NCBI RefSeq assembly: GCF_001427125.1
Contig: NZ_LMGK01000023.1
Location: 346,881 to 410,880, forward strand
DNA from: Pseudomonas sp. Root562
GTDB lineage: Bacteria; Pseudomonadota; Gammaproteobacteria; Pseudomonadales; Pseudomonadaceae
DNA: 64,000 bases
Reading direction: 5' to 3'
Shown: piece by piece, positions 1 through 8,238 of the stretch
Layout: every line of letters starts with the position of its first letter
Numbering within the stretch: the stretch's first letter is position 1
Notes under the pieces: model-generated
The model's input: the letters and a program-made list of their open reading frames with translations, nothing else
The model's database searches: none
Told to the model about the DNA's origin: nothing
Translations under genes and position numbers: made by a program

Positions 1-720
1 CGTCGTGAGCGAAACGTCAGTGGCCCCGGTGCTTTGCAGCCAGTGCTGGACCTTGAGTATCGCCCCATCGCCATGGTTGAGGATCGGCGCAAAGTTGCTG
101 CCGCACTCGCTGGCGCTGTCGCTGTGTTCGACCACCAGAAAACGCGCGGTGCCGGTGGCAATGCTTGGCCCCAGCAGACGATCCACCAGACGCAACCCCA
201 GTTCCGACCAGGCCATCAATCCGGCAGTGGTGATCAAGTCGCCATCGTCGACAATCGGCGTGTCGGCCTTGAGTTTGATGGCCGGATAACGCTCGGCAAA
301 GGTCTTGGACGAAGTCCAGTGAGTCGTGGCGCTACGACCGTCGAGCAGACCACTTTCAGCCAGCAGGATCGAGCCGACACAGACGCCGCCCAGAGTTGCT
401 CCGTTGGCGTGCTGCTGTCGAATCCACTGAATCAGCCCTTGCGGCGCCTGGCCTTCGGAGAATCCGGCAATCGACGGCGGAATCAGCACCGCCACTAACG
501 CGTGCTCGGGGCCGGGATGGCTGTCGTAAACCCGCACCGGTTCCCGGTCACCCTCGACCTGCCAATGGCTGACGCGCAACAACGGCAGATGCGCTGCCTG
601 ATGCTCCCCGGCAATCCGGTTGGCCACCCCGAACAGGTCCGTCAAGCCGTGCACCGCCGCCATTTGCGCGCCGGGATAGATCACCACCCCCAGCTCGGCG
701 ATTGGCCTTTGTGCGTCCAT
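1..720 (-). CDS. GlxA family transcriptional regulator, N-terminal part (truncated by window edge)
   Basis: The reading frame starts at ATG 720 and runs open through position 1 (240 codons), so the C-terminus lies outside the window. The visible part is a DJ-1/PfpI-type (GATase1-like) domain: GGVCVGSILLAESGLLDG carries the nucleophile-elbow cysteine (Cys114), followed by ATTHW. In the GlxA family this domain is followed by an AraC-type double HTH, expected off the left edge. It is divergent from the isochorismatase-type gene 101 bp away, a spacing that suggests the regulator controls that neighbour (inference). The ligand is unknown. Confidence 0.85.
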   Translation of the reverse strand, partial: MDAQRPIAELGVVIYPGAQMAAVHGLTDLFGVANRIAGEHQAAHLPLLRVSHWQVEGDREPVRVYDSHPGPEHALVAVLIPPSIAGFSEGQAPQGLIQWIRQQHANGATLGGVCVGSILLAESGLLDGRSATTHWTSSKTFAERYPAIKLKADTPIVDDGDLITTAGLMAWSELGLRLVDRLLGPSIATGTARFLVVEHSDSASECGSNFAPILNHGDGAILKVQHWLQSTGATDVSLTT

Positions 721-821
721 TGTCAGTTTTCCCCTTTCAATTGTCGGTGCGGCCAATCCTCGGAAGGCCTGCACAAGCCAATACTTGATTCCACACCAAA
801 CCGCACTTCGAGGAAACAGTC

Positions 822-1370
822 ATGGCCAAGCAAGCACTCATCGTAGTCGATATCCAAAACGACTACTTCCCCCAAGGCAAGTGGCCGCTGGTCGGCGCCG
901 ATGCCGCTGCCGACAACGCCGTTCGCCTGCTCAAGGCTTTTCGCGAGGCCGGTGATTCGGTGGTGCACATTCGCCACGAGTTCACCTCAGAAGACGCGCC
1001 GTTTTTCACCCCGAACTCCGAGGGCGCCAAGCTTCACCCCAAAGTCCTCAACCAGGCCAATGAGCCGGTGGTGCTCAAGCACTTCGTCAACTCGTTCCGC
1101 GAAACCGAGCTGCAGTCGATCCTCGACGAGCAAGGCATCAAGGAGCTGGTGGTCGTCGGCAGCATGAGCCACATGTGCGTCGATGGCATCACCCGGGCGG
1201 CCAATGATCTGGGCTACAGCGTTACGGTGATCCATGACGCCTGCGCCTCCCGCGATCTGGAGTTCAATGGCCTCACCGTCCCGGCAGCCCATGTGCATGC
1301 CGCCTTCATGTCGGCACTGGGTTTTGCTTATGCCAGCGTGGTGTCGACCGACGAGTTCCTGGCCCGATAA
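822..1370 (+). CDS. Isochorismatase-family cysteine hydrolase
   Basis: 182 residues, normal for the family. The catalytic triad is visible: Asp10 in VVDIQNDYF, Lys86 in VVLKHFVNSF and nucleophile Cys119 in SMSHMCVDGITRAA. Family members hydrolyse amides or vinyl ethers (nicotinamidase, carbamoyl hydrolases, isochorismatase); the substrate cannot be told from sequence. ATG 822 is preceded by a GAGGAAAC Shine-Dalgarno. A terminator follows at 1422. It is transcribed alone and divergently from the GlxA-type regulator, its likely controller. Confidence 0.88.
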   Translation: MAKQALIVVDIQNDYFPQGKWPLVGADAAADNAVRLLKAFREAGDSVVHIRHEFTSEDAPFFTPNSEGAKLHPKVLNQANEPVVLKHFVNSFRETELQSILDEQGIKELVVVGSMSHMCVDGITRAANDLGYSVTVIHDACASRDLEFNGLTVPAAHVHAAFMSALGFAYASVVSTDEFLAR

Positions 1371-1421
1371 GCACTTCGGTCATGCTGGCATTTGCCAGAA
1401 CCTGACCGGCAACAAAAATGC

Positions 1422-1456
1422 AAAAGCCCATGGCCGCAAATGCCATGGGCTTTTTA
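1422..1456 (+). terminator. Rho-independent terminator of the isochorismatase-type gene
   Basis: The perfect 12-bp stem AAAAGCCCATGG/CCATGGGCTTTT with a short loop is followed by T residues, about 50 bp after the stop codon. Confidence 0.85.
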
Positions 1457-1613
1457 TCGCCTGTGAATCTGGACGATCTGCACCGAACGCAAGACCGCCA
1501 GAACGCTGGAAAGTCATGCCAACGCTAACAATGGCCTCACTCCCAACGCATCCGCGGGGGATTGTTGCTTGCACCCATGCCACTTTCGAGAAAACTCACT
1601 GGAAGCCTGAACA

Positions 1614-2114
1614 ATGAACAGCATGACTATCAGCACCGACAGCCTGAAGAAAAAAACATCCCTGGGTCTCACCACCATGGCGATCGGGACCTACGGTATC
1701 TATTTCGCTCTTGCCGTAATCTACTTCTGGTTCGGCGGAATGAAATTCACTCACTACGAAGCGCAGGGGCTGGTCCCCCTGGTGAGCAACAGTCCCTTGC
1801 TGGGTTGGGTCTATCAGCTTTTCAGCGTCGATCTGTTTTCCAGTTTGCTGGGTGTCCTGGAGGTTTCGATCGGTGTACTGATTGCGGGCCGCCTGTTCTC
1901 ACCAAAGCTTTCATTGATTGGGGGCGCTTTGTCGGCCGGATTGTTTTTCACCACGTTGAGCTTTATGTTCTCGACGCCCGGTGTGGTCGAGCCCGGTCTT
2001 GGTTTCCCGGCCATTACCGTCGCGCCAGGCCAGTTCCTGCTCAAGGACATCGGCTTGCTTGCCGCGTCCCTGTTCGTGGCAGGCCATTCGCTGACCCGAT
2101 TGGAAACCCCTTGA
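1614..2114 (+). CDS. RclC/YkgB-like (DUF417) inner-membrane protein
   Basis: 166 residues with about four hydrophobic segments. The stretch FWFGGMKFTHYEAQGLVPLV followed by SNSPLLG closely matches the signature of E. coli YkgB/RclC (reactive chlorine resistance protein C), as does the conserved pattern GVLEVSIGVLI...TLSFMFSTPGV...LKDIGLLAAS. RclC belongs to the hypochlorite-induced rclABC set; its biochemical role is not known. ATG 1614 follows GGAAG. The gene is convergent with an RclR-like AraC regulator 35 bp away. The rclA and rclB partners are not in the window. Confidence 0.8.
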   Translation: MNSMTISTDSLKKKTSLGLTTMAIGTYGIYFALAVIYFWFGGMKFTHYEAQGLVPLVSNSPLLGWVYQLFSVDLFSSLLGVLEVSIGVLIAGRLFSPKLSLIGGALSAGLFFTTLSFMFSTPGVVEPGLGFPAITVAPGQFLLKDIGLLAASLFVAGHSLTRLETP

Positions 2115-2149
2115 GCTGACAACCTCATCCACCGATGGCCTGAATCAGT

Positions 2150-3016
2150 TCATACATTCAGGTCATCGCCGTCTTGCGCTAGAAAGATGCCCTCATCGCT
2201 CAGTGATTTCATCCAGTCCCGTGGACTGCTGCCGGTCTTGCGGCGAAAGGCACGGGCGAGCGCCGAAGGACTTTCATAGCCCACTTCGTCGGCGATCAGC
2301 GTTATCGGCCGTCCCTCCCGCAAACGCTTCTGCGCCAGACTGATCCGCCAGCTCAAAAGATAATCCAGCGGGGTTTGTCCCAGGACCGCACGAAAATGCA
2401 GCGCATACGCGGCGCGCGACATGTTCGACTCGTTCGCCAGCTCCGCCACGGACCAGGGTCGTTGGGGCTGGTTGTGCATCTGTATCAGCGAACGAGCCAG
2501 GCGCGCATCGGCCAATCCGGCCATCATGCCGGTGCTCAACTGCTGATGATCGAGCAAATGCCGCAACAGCAGGATAATCAACAGTTCGAACAAGCGATCA
2601 AGCACCGCTTCCCTGCCACAATGCCCATCCGCAGCTTCACTGAACAACCATCTCAAGGTGTCCGCCAGCAGCGGCAACTCATCCAGGGGTAGCACCAGCA
2701 GGTCGGGAAGCGAAACACATAGAGGATTGCTGACACCGCCATCAAACACCATCGACGCGCATAACAGCTGAGCGCCCTCAGGCTCACTGGCGATGAGTTG
2801 GTGACGGCTGGGGCGTGGCAGGAAAATCAGGCTTGGGCGCGTTAACAGCATTTCGCGCCGCCCAGGGACTTTCAACGTGACAGAGCCGGCCTGCAACAGA
2901 TGAATATGACCGCGTTGGTCGGCACCCTCATAGGTAGACACTCCGCACAGCTTGCCGCTGTAAAACAGATTTGCGCGTACGCCAAACTGTGACAACAACG
3001 TGGATAGGCGATCCAT
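2150..3016 (-). CDS. AraC-family regulator, RclR-like
   Basis: 288 residues from ATG 3016. An upstream in-frame start at 3058 would add 14 residues unlike the family and is rejected. N-terminal cupin-like domain (about 1-170), then the AraC double HTH (VAELANESNMSRAAYALHFR and IADEVGYESPSALARAFRR). It opens MDRLSTLL, as E. coli RclR opens MDALSRLL. It carries Cys24 and Cys86 close to the RclR redox cysteines Cys21 and Cys89. With the neighbouring RclC-like gene this suggests a reactive-chlorine sensor (inference). Confidence 0.82.
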   Translation of the reverse strand: MDRLSTLLSQFGVRANLFYSGKLCGVSTYEGADQRGHIHLLQAGSVTLKVPGRREMLLTRPSLIFLPRPSRHQLIASEPEGAQLLCASMVFDGGVSNPLCVSLPDLLVLPLDELPLLADTLRWLFSEAADGHCGREAVLDRLFELLIILLLRHLLDHQQLSTGMMAGLADARLARSLIQMHNQPQRPWSVAELANESNMSRAAYALHFRAVLGQTPLDYLLSWRISLAQKRLREGRPITLIADEVGYESPSALARAFRRKTGSSPRDWMKSLSDEGIFLAQDGDDLNV

Positions 3017-3108
3017 GGGCAATTCTTCACAGGCTCTACACCTGTAGCAGAATACCACCGCACCTGGGTCGGGCCTGTCCCCCGCAGGATTTTCCCAGGT
3101 GAAAATGC

Positions 3109-3143
3109 GAAAAGCCCGGCATCCATACGGAAGCCGGGCTTTT
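3109..3143. terminator. Strong bidirectional hairpin, probably the original ssb terminator
   Basis: GAAAAGCCCGGC pairs perfectly with GCCGGGCTTTTC around a short loop. It lies 25 bp from an ssb-3'-end-like nonamer, where an ssb terminator would stand if the 20-kb insert were removed. It could also protect the AraC gene from read-through. Confidence 0.75.
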
Positions 3144-3168
3144 CAGGTTCTATTGCTGCTTGCAGGAA

Positions 3169-3177
3169 TCAGAACGG
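3169..3177. repeat. att-like direct repeat, left copy (attL)
   Basis: TCAGAACGG equals the antisense of the last two ssb codons and its stop (CCG TTC TGA). It is the left boundary of the stacked insert; copies at 10000-10008 and 23401-23409. Confidence 0.65.
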
Positions 3178-3683
3178 TTCTGTATAGGTGTAGAGCGTAA
3201 ACAGCTCGTATACGCTTTTTAAATCAAGAGGTTGGACAAAAATAGCGATCTCTGAAAAGAAAGGATGTAAATAAGCTCCCTGCAACTGGGCGGGCTGTTT
3301 ACATTTTGCTTGTTTTAGCAACCACCCTCACACAGTAAAGCCGTGTCAGCTAAACCGATTTCAAACCCGCTGTCATGGCAAATCATCTATTCGCACGGCC
3401 AAGCTCGAACGGAGGGTCAGGTGACTCCCTACTGACGCTGCAGAGCTGCCGACAGTGAGGTCAAGCCTCCGATACTTTACGGACTAACCAGGTTACTGCT
3501 GTGGTGGCGAACGGCACTCAATAGCTCCGCCAGCAGAGCTCGGCACAGGTTCAGTAGTTGTCCAAAACCTGGTGGAACCCATCGTATTCCGGAAGTGCCA
3601 ATCCAGCATGTCGATACCTGCCCGAACGGTTACACTCGAATAAAGCAAGGTGCCATCAATCAGTTTTTGCTACGGATACCCGC

Positions 3684-6600
3684 ATGGATTACTCACGCAT
3701 CAGGGGCATGGAATCAGGACAGCGCCTCGCTTTCGAAGAGCTCATTTGTCAGCTGGCACACCTTGACCGGCCAGCCGCTTACGCAGAATTCAGGCGAATT
3801 GAAGGTGCAGGGGGAGACGGCGGGATCGAGGCCTACTGGTTGCTCAAAGACACAAGCGAAATCGGCTACCAAGCGAAATACTATTTAAAGTCCAGCGAGA
3901 TTGACTGGGCCAATATTGACGAGTCAGTTAAACAAGCTCTCACGATTCATCCTTCTCTGACAAAGTATGTCATTGCCATTCCATGTGACCTTACTGATAA
4001 GACAGGTCGAAAAGGCGGAGGCATGACCGGATGGGAGCATTGGGCAACGCACAAGGCTAAGTGGGAAAGCCTTGCTCCTAAAGGGAAACAAGTAGAATTT
4101 GTTCCCTGGCCAGCCTCTACCATTACTGAGCGGCTGATACGAGCGAACGCTGAAGGGCTTCGTAATTTTTGGTTTGGCGATGTTGAGCTTTCGGAATGTT
4201 GGTTCAGAGAAAAGATTGAGCTATCAGTTAAGTCTTTGGAAGAGCGCTATCATCCCGAGGATCACGTTGAAGTACGAATCGAAAAGCTATTCAAAGCAGC
4301 GCTTCATGATGAAAGCGTAGCTTCTGAGATCCGGAGTCAAATAGCCAAGCTCTGTGACGCGATTAGCCTGGAAAAGGTTGAGAGAAATCTAGGCGAAAAG
4401 GCAATCCCCATAGCCATTAACATCCGCGAATCAGCTAAAAGCCTTGAGAAATTGGCGCTAGACATAACAACAGACCCGTGGCGCCCATGGCCCATTGCAG
4501 AATGCACAGAATCCGCCACTGAAATCAGCAAGCAATTGTCACAGTTGTGGAATGCCAAATGGGAGTCTGACGCATCCAAAGAAAAACCCAAAAACGGGCA
4601 TGACCAAGATTCGAGCGACTTAGAATACAGACTCGGCAGAATTGGCGGTGAAGTCGATTCTCTGCTCTCGTTACTCGGAGGCCAGTATTTTGACGGAGAG
4701 AACTCACGAACGATCCTCTTATATGGCAGAGCGGGAACAGGCAAATCTCACCTATTGGGGAATATTGCGCAACGGGCCGTATCGGAGGGAAGAAGGGCGA
4801 TATTGATCTTGGGGCAGCATCTTAGCGGTGGCAACCTCTGGAAACAGATCACGTCAAGGCTAGAGCTGGGCGATATCACCTCTGACGTCTTCCTTAAAAC
4901 TCTAAGCGCTGCGTGCGAGGCTACTGGTAAACGAGGCCTACTGTTAGTCGACGCCATAAATGAAGGGGCTGGCCGGAGGCTCTGGAATGCTGAGCTGGCA
5001 GAGTTTATCACTAAAGTTGAAAAGTACCGTAACTTGGTACTGGTAATCAGCTGCCGAACTGAGTACATGAAGAATATAATCCCAGAGCCGGTGCTTGACA
5101 GGTTGCCCTCTTTTGAAGTCCGAGGCTTTGAGACGGCTGGCGAGCAAGCAAGGGCAGCCCGAATTTATCTTAGCAAGCGTGGAATATCTCAGCCAAACAG
5201 CCCCTGGCTATCTGAGGAGTTTGTAAATCCGCTCTTTCTTAGAAGTGCATGTATCGCCCTTCAAAAAGACAAAAAAACCTCATTCCCACTAGGGCTAAAT
5301 GGAACTAGAGACGTATTTATATTCTATCTAAAAAGCATCGCTCGAAATCTAGGGGTAGGCCAGGACGGCACCGAGACTTTAGTACCGCCTACTATCCAAG
5401 CTCTGGGCGCAATAGCTTTGGACATGGCGGACAAACGCCGTGACTACGTTCCTCAGAACCAAGCCATACAAATCGTAGGGCAGCGATTTGAGGGTCATCC
5501 TGCACCAACAGGCACAAACTGGCTTGAAGTACTTCAGCGCAATGGGCTGTTCAGGGTAGATCCAGGCCAACAAAGTGATGGTGGCAACCTATTTGATTAC
5601 CCAGAAGACATCATCCGATTCAGCTTTCAGAGATTGCAGGATCATCTGATGGCTGATGCCCTACTCAAAGAGGTTCAAGACCCTTCGGCAGCACTTGAGA
5701 ATGGCTCTCTCAGCTTTATTCATGATGGCGATCAACTCGATTGGGAGTGGACTGGCCTGGTTGAAGCTCTTTCCATACAGCTGCCTGAGCGCTTCAATAG
5801 AGAACTGCTAGATCTATTGCCTGGCGACATCAATACCTGGGCAAACGATTATGAAGTTCGCGAATCGTTTATTGAGAGCCTGAAGTGGCGCAACAGTAGT
5901 GCCTTCACGGAACGAACCTTCGAAATATACGAAGCACTCCAGAACTATTTCAATAATTACTTCGACATCATTATTCAACTCAGCACGATCCCTGACCACC
6001 CTTTTAACGCACAGTTCACTCACAAAAAGCTGCTCAGCATGAAGATAGCTGAGCGCGATTCATTCTGGACTCGCCAGATCAACGATCTCTCTCTTGACGA
6101 GGGAAGTATCACCCGACGCTTGATTGATTGGAGCGCACTTGAACAAAGTGAGGATGCAGCCCCCAATATTCAGTACCTCTGTGCTATTACCCTCACCTGG
6201 TTCACCTCTAGCACATGTAGGGAGCTTCGGGACAAAGCAACGAAGGCCCTCACCTCGTTGCTACGTCACAACCTGAGCCTCTACAAAGAACTGAGTGAGG
6301 CCTTCCAGACCGTTGATGACCTTTACGTCGTTGAGCGCCTGCACACCGCCGCTTACGGTGCCTGCTGTATAGACCCAAGCAAAGACCGGTTGCCGATATT
6401 CGCAGAGGTTGCCTACCGATCCGTGTTTGACCGTGATGTGGTGCCTCTGTCGATACATCTTAGGGACTCGGCACTTGGAATTATCGAGCTTGCCAAATTC
6501 CACGAGAGCCTACCTACTAGCATCGACATCCAGCATGCCCGTCCGCCGTACGGGACGAAACCAATTCGACTCACTGTCACGGAAGATTCTCTCAAAAAAG

Positions 6601-8216
6601 TCGTCGAAAAGGCTGGTGATTCACAAATCAGTCACTCCTGTACTGGATGGATTGGGGATTTCGCCAACTATGAGATTCAACCTCGGGTCGGTTCATTCCT
6701 GAACATTTCGCTGAGGAAGCCTGAACCGCTCTCGGCGGATGAGCTATATGAGCGTTTTGAAGAAGATGTGATCAATCACTGCCAGGAGAGATCCGAGATT
6801 CTCCGTATGATGCACTCCTTCAGAGACAATCCATTCAGAATGCTCCTAGGGCATAAAGACGCTGAAGAATCCAAAGAATATAAGACATTATTCAAGCGGT
6901 GCGAAGCTCTGCTTTTCTTACTACTGACCCCAGCTGAGAAGAGGAGATACACCAAGGAATATAAGCCGCGCTTTGATGCCTCAGCGGGTCGCCACGACAG
7001 GCAGCCACACGTAGACGCCAAAGCTGCTCAGTTCTGGGTCGCGAAACGCGCCTATGGTTATGGTTGGACAACCAAGCGCTTCCCTCATGACCAAAGCTTC
7101 CGGCATCAACATGGTCGCGAGCGCCCCGCTGGTGAGCGAATAGGCAAAAAGTACCAATGGCTAGCTCTCGACGAGCTTCTGTGCAGCCTTGCTGACAATA
7201 ATTGGATGTCTGAGTCGGCCTACCATGGCTCTCGCCAGTATTCAGGCCCGCTAGATATAGGATTCCATCGAGACATCGATCCCACCGTTTTGCTTCCGGA
7301 CGAGGCTCGGCGCGTTCCAAAGCTCTCGATCCCCAAGCATGAAATCTCCATGAGGGACACCTCTGAGGCCGAGCTGAGCAAATGGCCCTTCGGAGAAGAC
7401 CCCTCTGTGAACATGAAGAACCTCATAGCCAGGGAGGATTCCGAAAGACGCAAATGGGTTGTTCTCAATGAACATCGCTCTGTATCCGAATACTACAAGG
7501 ACAAAGCTAAACGTGAGCACGGACTCAGAAAACAGGAGTGGCGGTTTCTTCTGCCAATAGTCGTTAGGCAGAAAGATGAGAAAAGACTCATTGAATACCT
7601 GCTTGCCAAGCACGACATTGAGGTCAACGACTGGTCAACTCGGGGCGCCACCAACTCCGCTTTTTTACTCGAGGCGCCGTGGCGTTCTACGTGGGATCAG
7701 GAGCAGTGGTCGCGGATGGAATTCCGCGACATTGGCGAAGTTGAGATCGCCTATCCCTGCTATCAGTATTACTGGGAATCGCACTGTGACTCCTCGTTGC
7801 CTGATGGAGCCCAAGCGTTGCTACCTGCACCTTGGTTAGCTCACCGGCTTGGCCTCAAAGTTGATGCTGACAACCCCAGCGTCTATTTGGACAGCGCAGG
7901 CACGCCTTGCTTCGTAAGCGGCAAAAGCCGAGATGATGGTTCGCACGCATTCATTGATGGAAAAATTTTCGACGCATTCCTCAAGGAAGACAGTCTCTCT
8001 TGCGTCTGGGTGTTTGTTGCCGAACGTGGTGCTTGGCCCGGAGGTGGTAATTCGCACGCATCCTGGCGTCGCTCTGAAGGCTTCGTATGGCTGAAAAGGG
8101 GGAAACCTCAAATGCACCATTGGAACGATGATACCGACAAGGGTGAGCTGCGCGATTCATCAAGTCCCGGCCTCGTGCCGACAGTCAGCGCCCCTATTGA
8201 TGAACCCAACGACTGA
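3684..8216 (+). CDS. Large STAND-type NTPase with nuclease-like N-terminus (Avs-like defence protein)
   Basis: 1510 residues from ATG 3684; a TTG 126 bp upstream in the same frame is less likely. Residues about 15-70 look like a PD-(D/E)XK nuclease of the Mrr/Cap4 kind: GAGGDGGIEAYW then GYQAKYYL (Asp45, Glu49, Gln63, Lys65). Next comes a P-loop NTPase: Walker A YGRAGTGKS near 350, Walker B GLLLVDAINEG near 418, sensor-like VLVISCRTEY near 451, and NPLFLRSACIAL as in STAND proteins. The remaining ~900 residues are a large region without obvious motifs, where Avs proteins carry their sensor. Known Avs proteins detect phage terminase or portal and activate an N-terminal nuclease; this role is inferred, and membership of Avs1-4 cannot be assigned. 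Composition is more AT-rich than the core. Followed directly by the DUF5677-like gene. Confidence 0.6.
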   Translation: MDYSRIRGMESGQRLAFEELICQLAHLDRPAAYAEFRRIEGAGGDGGIEAYWLLKDTSEIGYQAKYYLKSSEIDWANIDESVKQALTIHPSLTKYVIAIPCDLTDKTGRKGGGMTGWEHWATHKAKWESLAPKGKQVEFVPWPASTITERLIRANAEGLRNFWFGDVELSECWFREKIELSVKSLEERYHPEDHVEVRIEKLFKAALHDESVASEIRSQIAKLCDAISLEKVERNLGEKAIPIAINIRESAKSLEKLALDITTDPWRPWPIAECTESATEISKQLSQLWNAKWESDASKEKPKNGHDQDSSDLEYRLGRIGGEVDSLLSLLGGQYFDGENSRTILLYGRAGTGKSHLLGNIAQRAVSEGRRAILILGQHLSGGNLWKQITSRLELGDITSDVFLKTLSAACEATGKRGLLLVDAINEGAGRRLWNAELAEFITKVEKYRNLVLVISCRTEYMKNIIPEPVLDRLPSFEVRGFETAGEQARAARIYLSKRGISQPNSPWLSEEFVNPLFLRSACIALQKDKKTSFPLGLNGTRDVFIFYLKSIARNLGVGQDGTETLVPPTIQALGAIALDMADKRRDYVPQNQAIQIVGQRFEGHPAPTGTNWLEVLQRNGLFRVDPGQQSDGGNLFDYPEDIIRFSFQRLQDHLMADALLKEVQDPSAALENGSLSFIHDGDQLDWEWTGLVEALSIQLPERFNRELLDLLPGDINTWANDYEVRESFIESLKWRNSSAFTERTFEIYEALQNYFNNYFDIIIQLSTIPDHPFNAQFTHKKLLSMKIAERDSFWTRQINDLSLDEGSITRRLIDWSALEQSEDAAPNIQYLCAITLTWFTSSTCRELRDKATKALTSLLRHNLSLYKELSEAFQTVDDLYVVERLHTAAYGACCIDPSKDRLPIFAEVAYRSVFDRDVVPLSIHLRDSALGIIELAKFHESLPTSIDIQHARPPYGTKPIRLTVTEDSLKKVVEKAGDSQISHSCTGWIGDFANYEIQPRVGSFLNISLRKPEPLSADELYERFEEDVINHCQERSEILRMMHSFRDNPFRMLLGHKDAEESKEYKTLFKRCEALLFLLLTPAEKRRYTKEYKPRFDASAGRHDRQPHVDAKAAQFWVAKRAYGYGWTTKRFPHDQSFRHQHGRERPAGERIGKKYQWLALDELLCSLADNNWMSESAYHGSRQYSGPLDIGFHRDIDPTVLLPDEARRVPKLSIPKHEISMRDTSEAELSKWPFGEDPSVNMKNLIAREDSERRKWVVLNEHRSVSEYYKDKAKREHGLRKQEWRFLLPIVVRQKDEKRLIEYLLAKHDIEVNDWSTRGATNSAFLLEAPWRSTWDQEQWSRMEFRDIGEVEIAYPCYQYYWESHCDSSLPDGAQALLPAPWLAHRLGLKVDADNPSVYLDSAGTPCFVSGKSRDDGSHAFIDGKIFDAFLKEDSLSCVWVFVAERGAWPGGGNSHASWRRSEGFVWLKRGKPQMHHWNDDTDKGELRDSSSPGLVPTVSAPIDEPND

Positions 8217-8238
8217 CGATCAAAAACTGGGCACACGC

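Larger units (their letters stand above)
3017..3683. other. Gene-free junction: core terminator, att-like site and left end of element A
   Basis: No convincing gene. From left to right it holds the AraC-gene leader, a strong hairpin at 3109-3143, the att-like TCAGAACGG at 3169-3177, a weak hairpin with T-run (AGCGTA/TACGCT, 3194-3220), and about 450 bp before the NTPase gene in which I see no clear promoter or RNA. Confidence 0.6.

Noticed and set aside
3194..3220. AGCGTA/TACGCT hairpin with T-run as a terminator
   Set aside because: Only a 6-bp AT-containing stem with a long loop; too weak to call.
3558..3683. 42-residue N-terminal extension of the STAND NTPase from a TTG
   Set aside because: The extension is compositionally unlike the protein, and the nuclease-like domain begins soon after ATG 3684.
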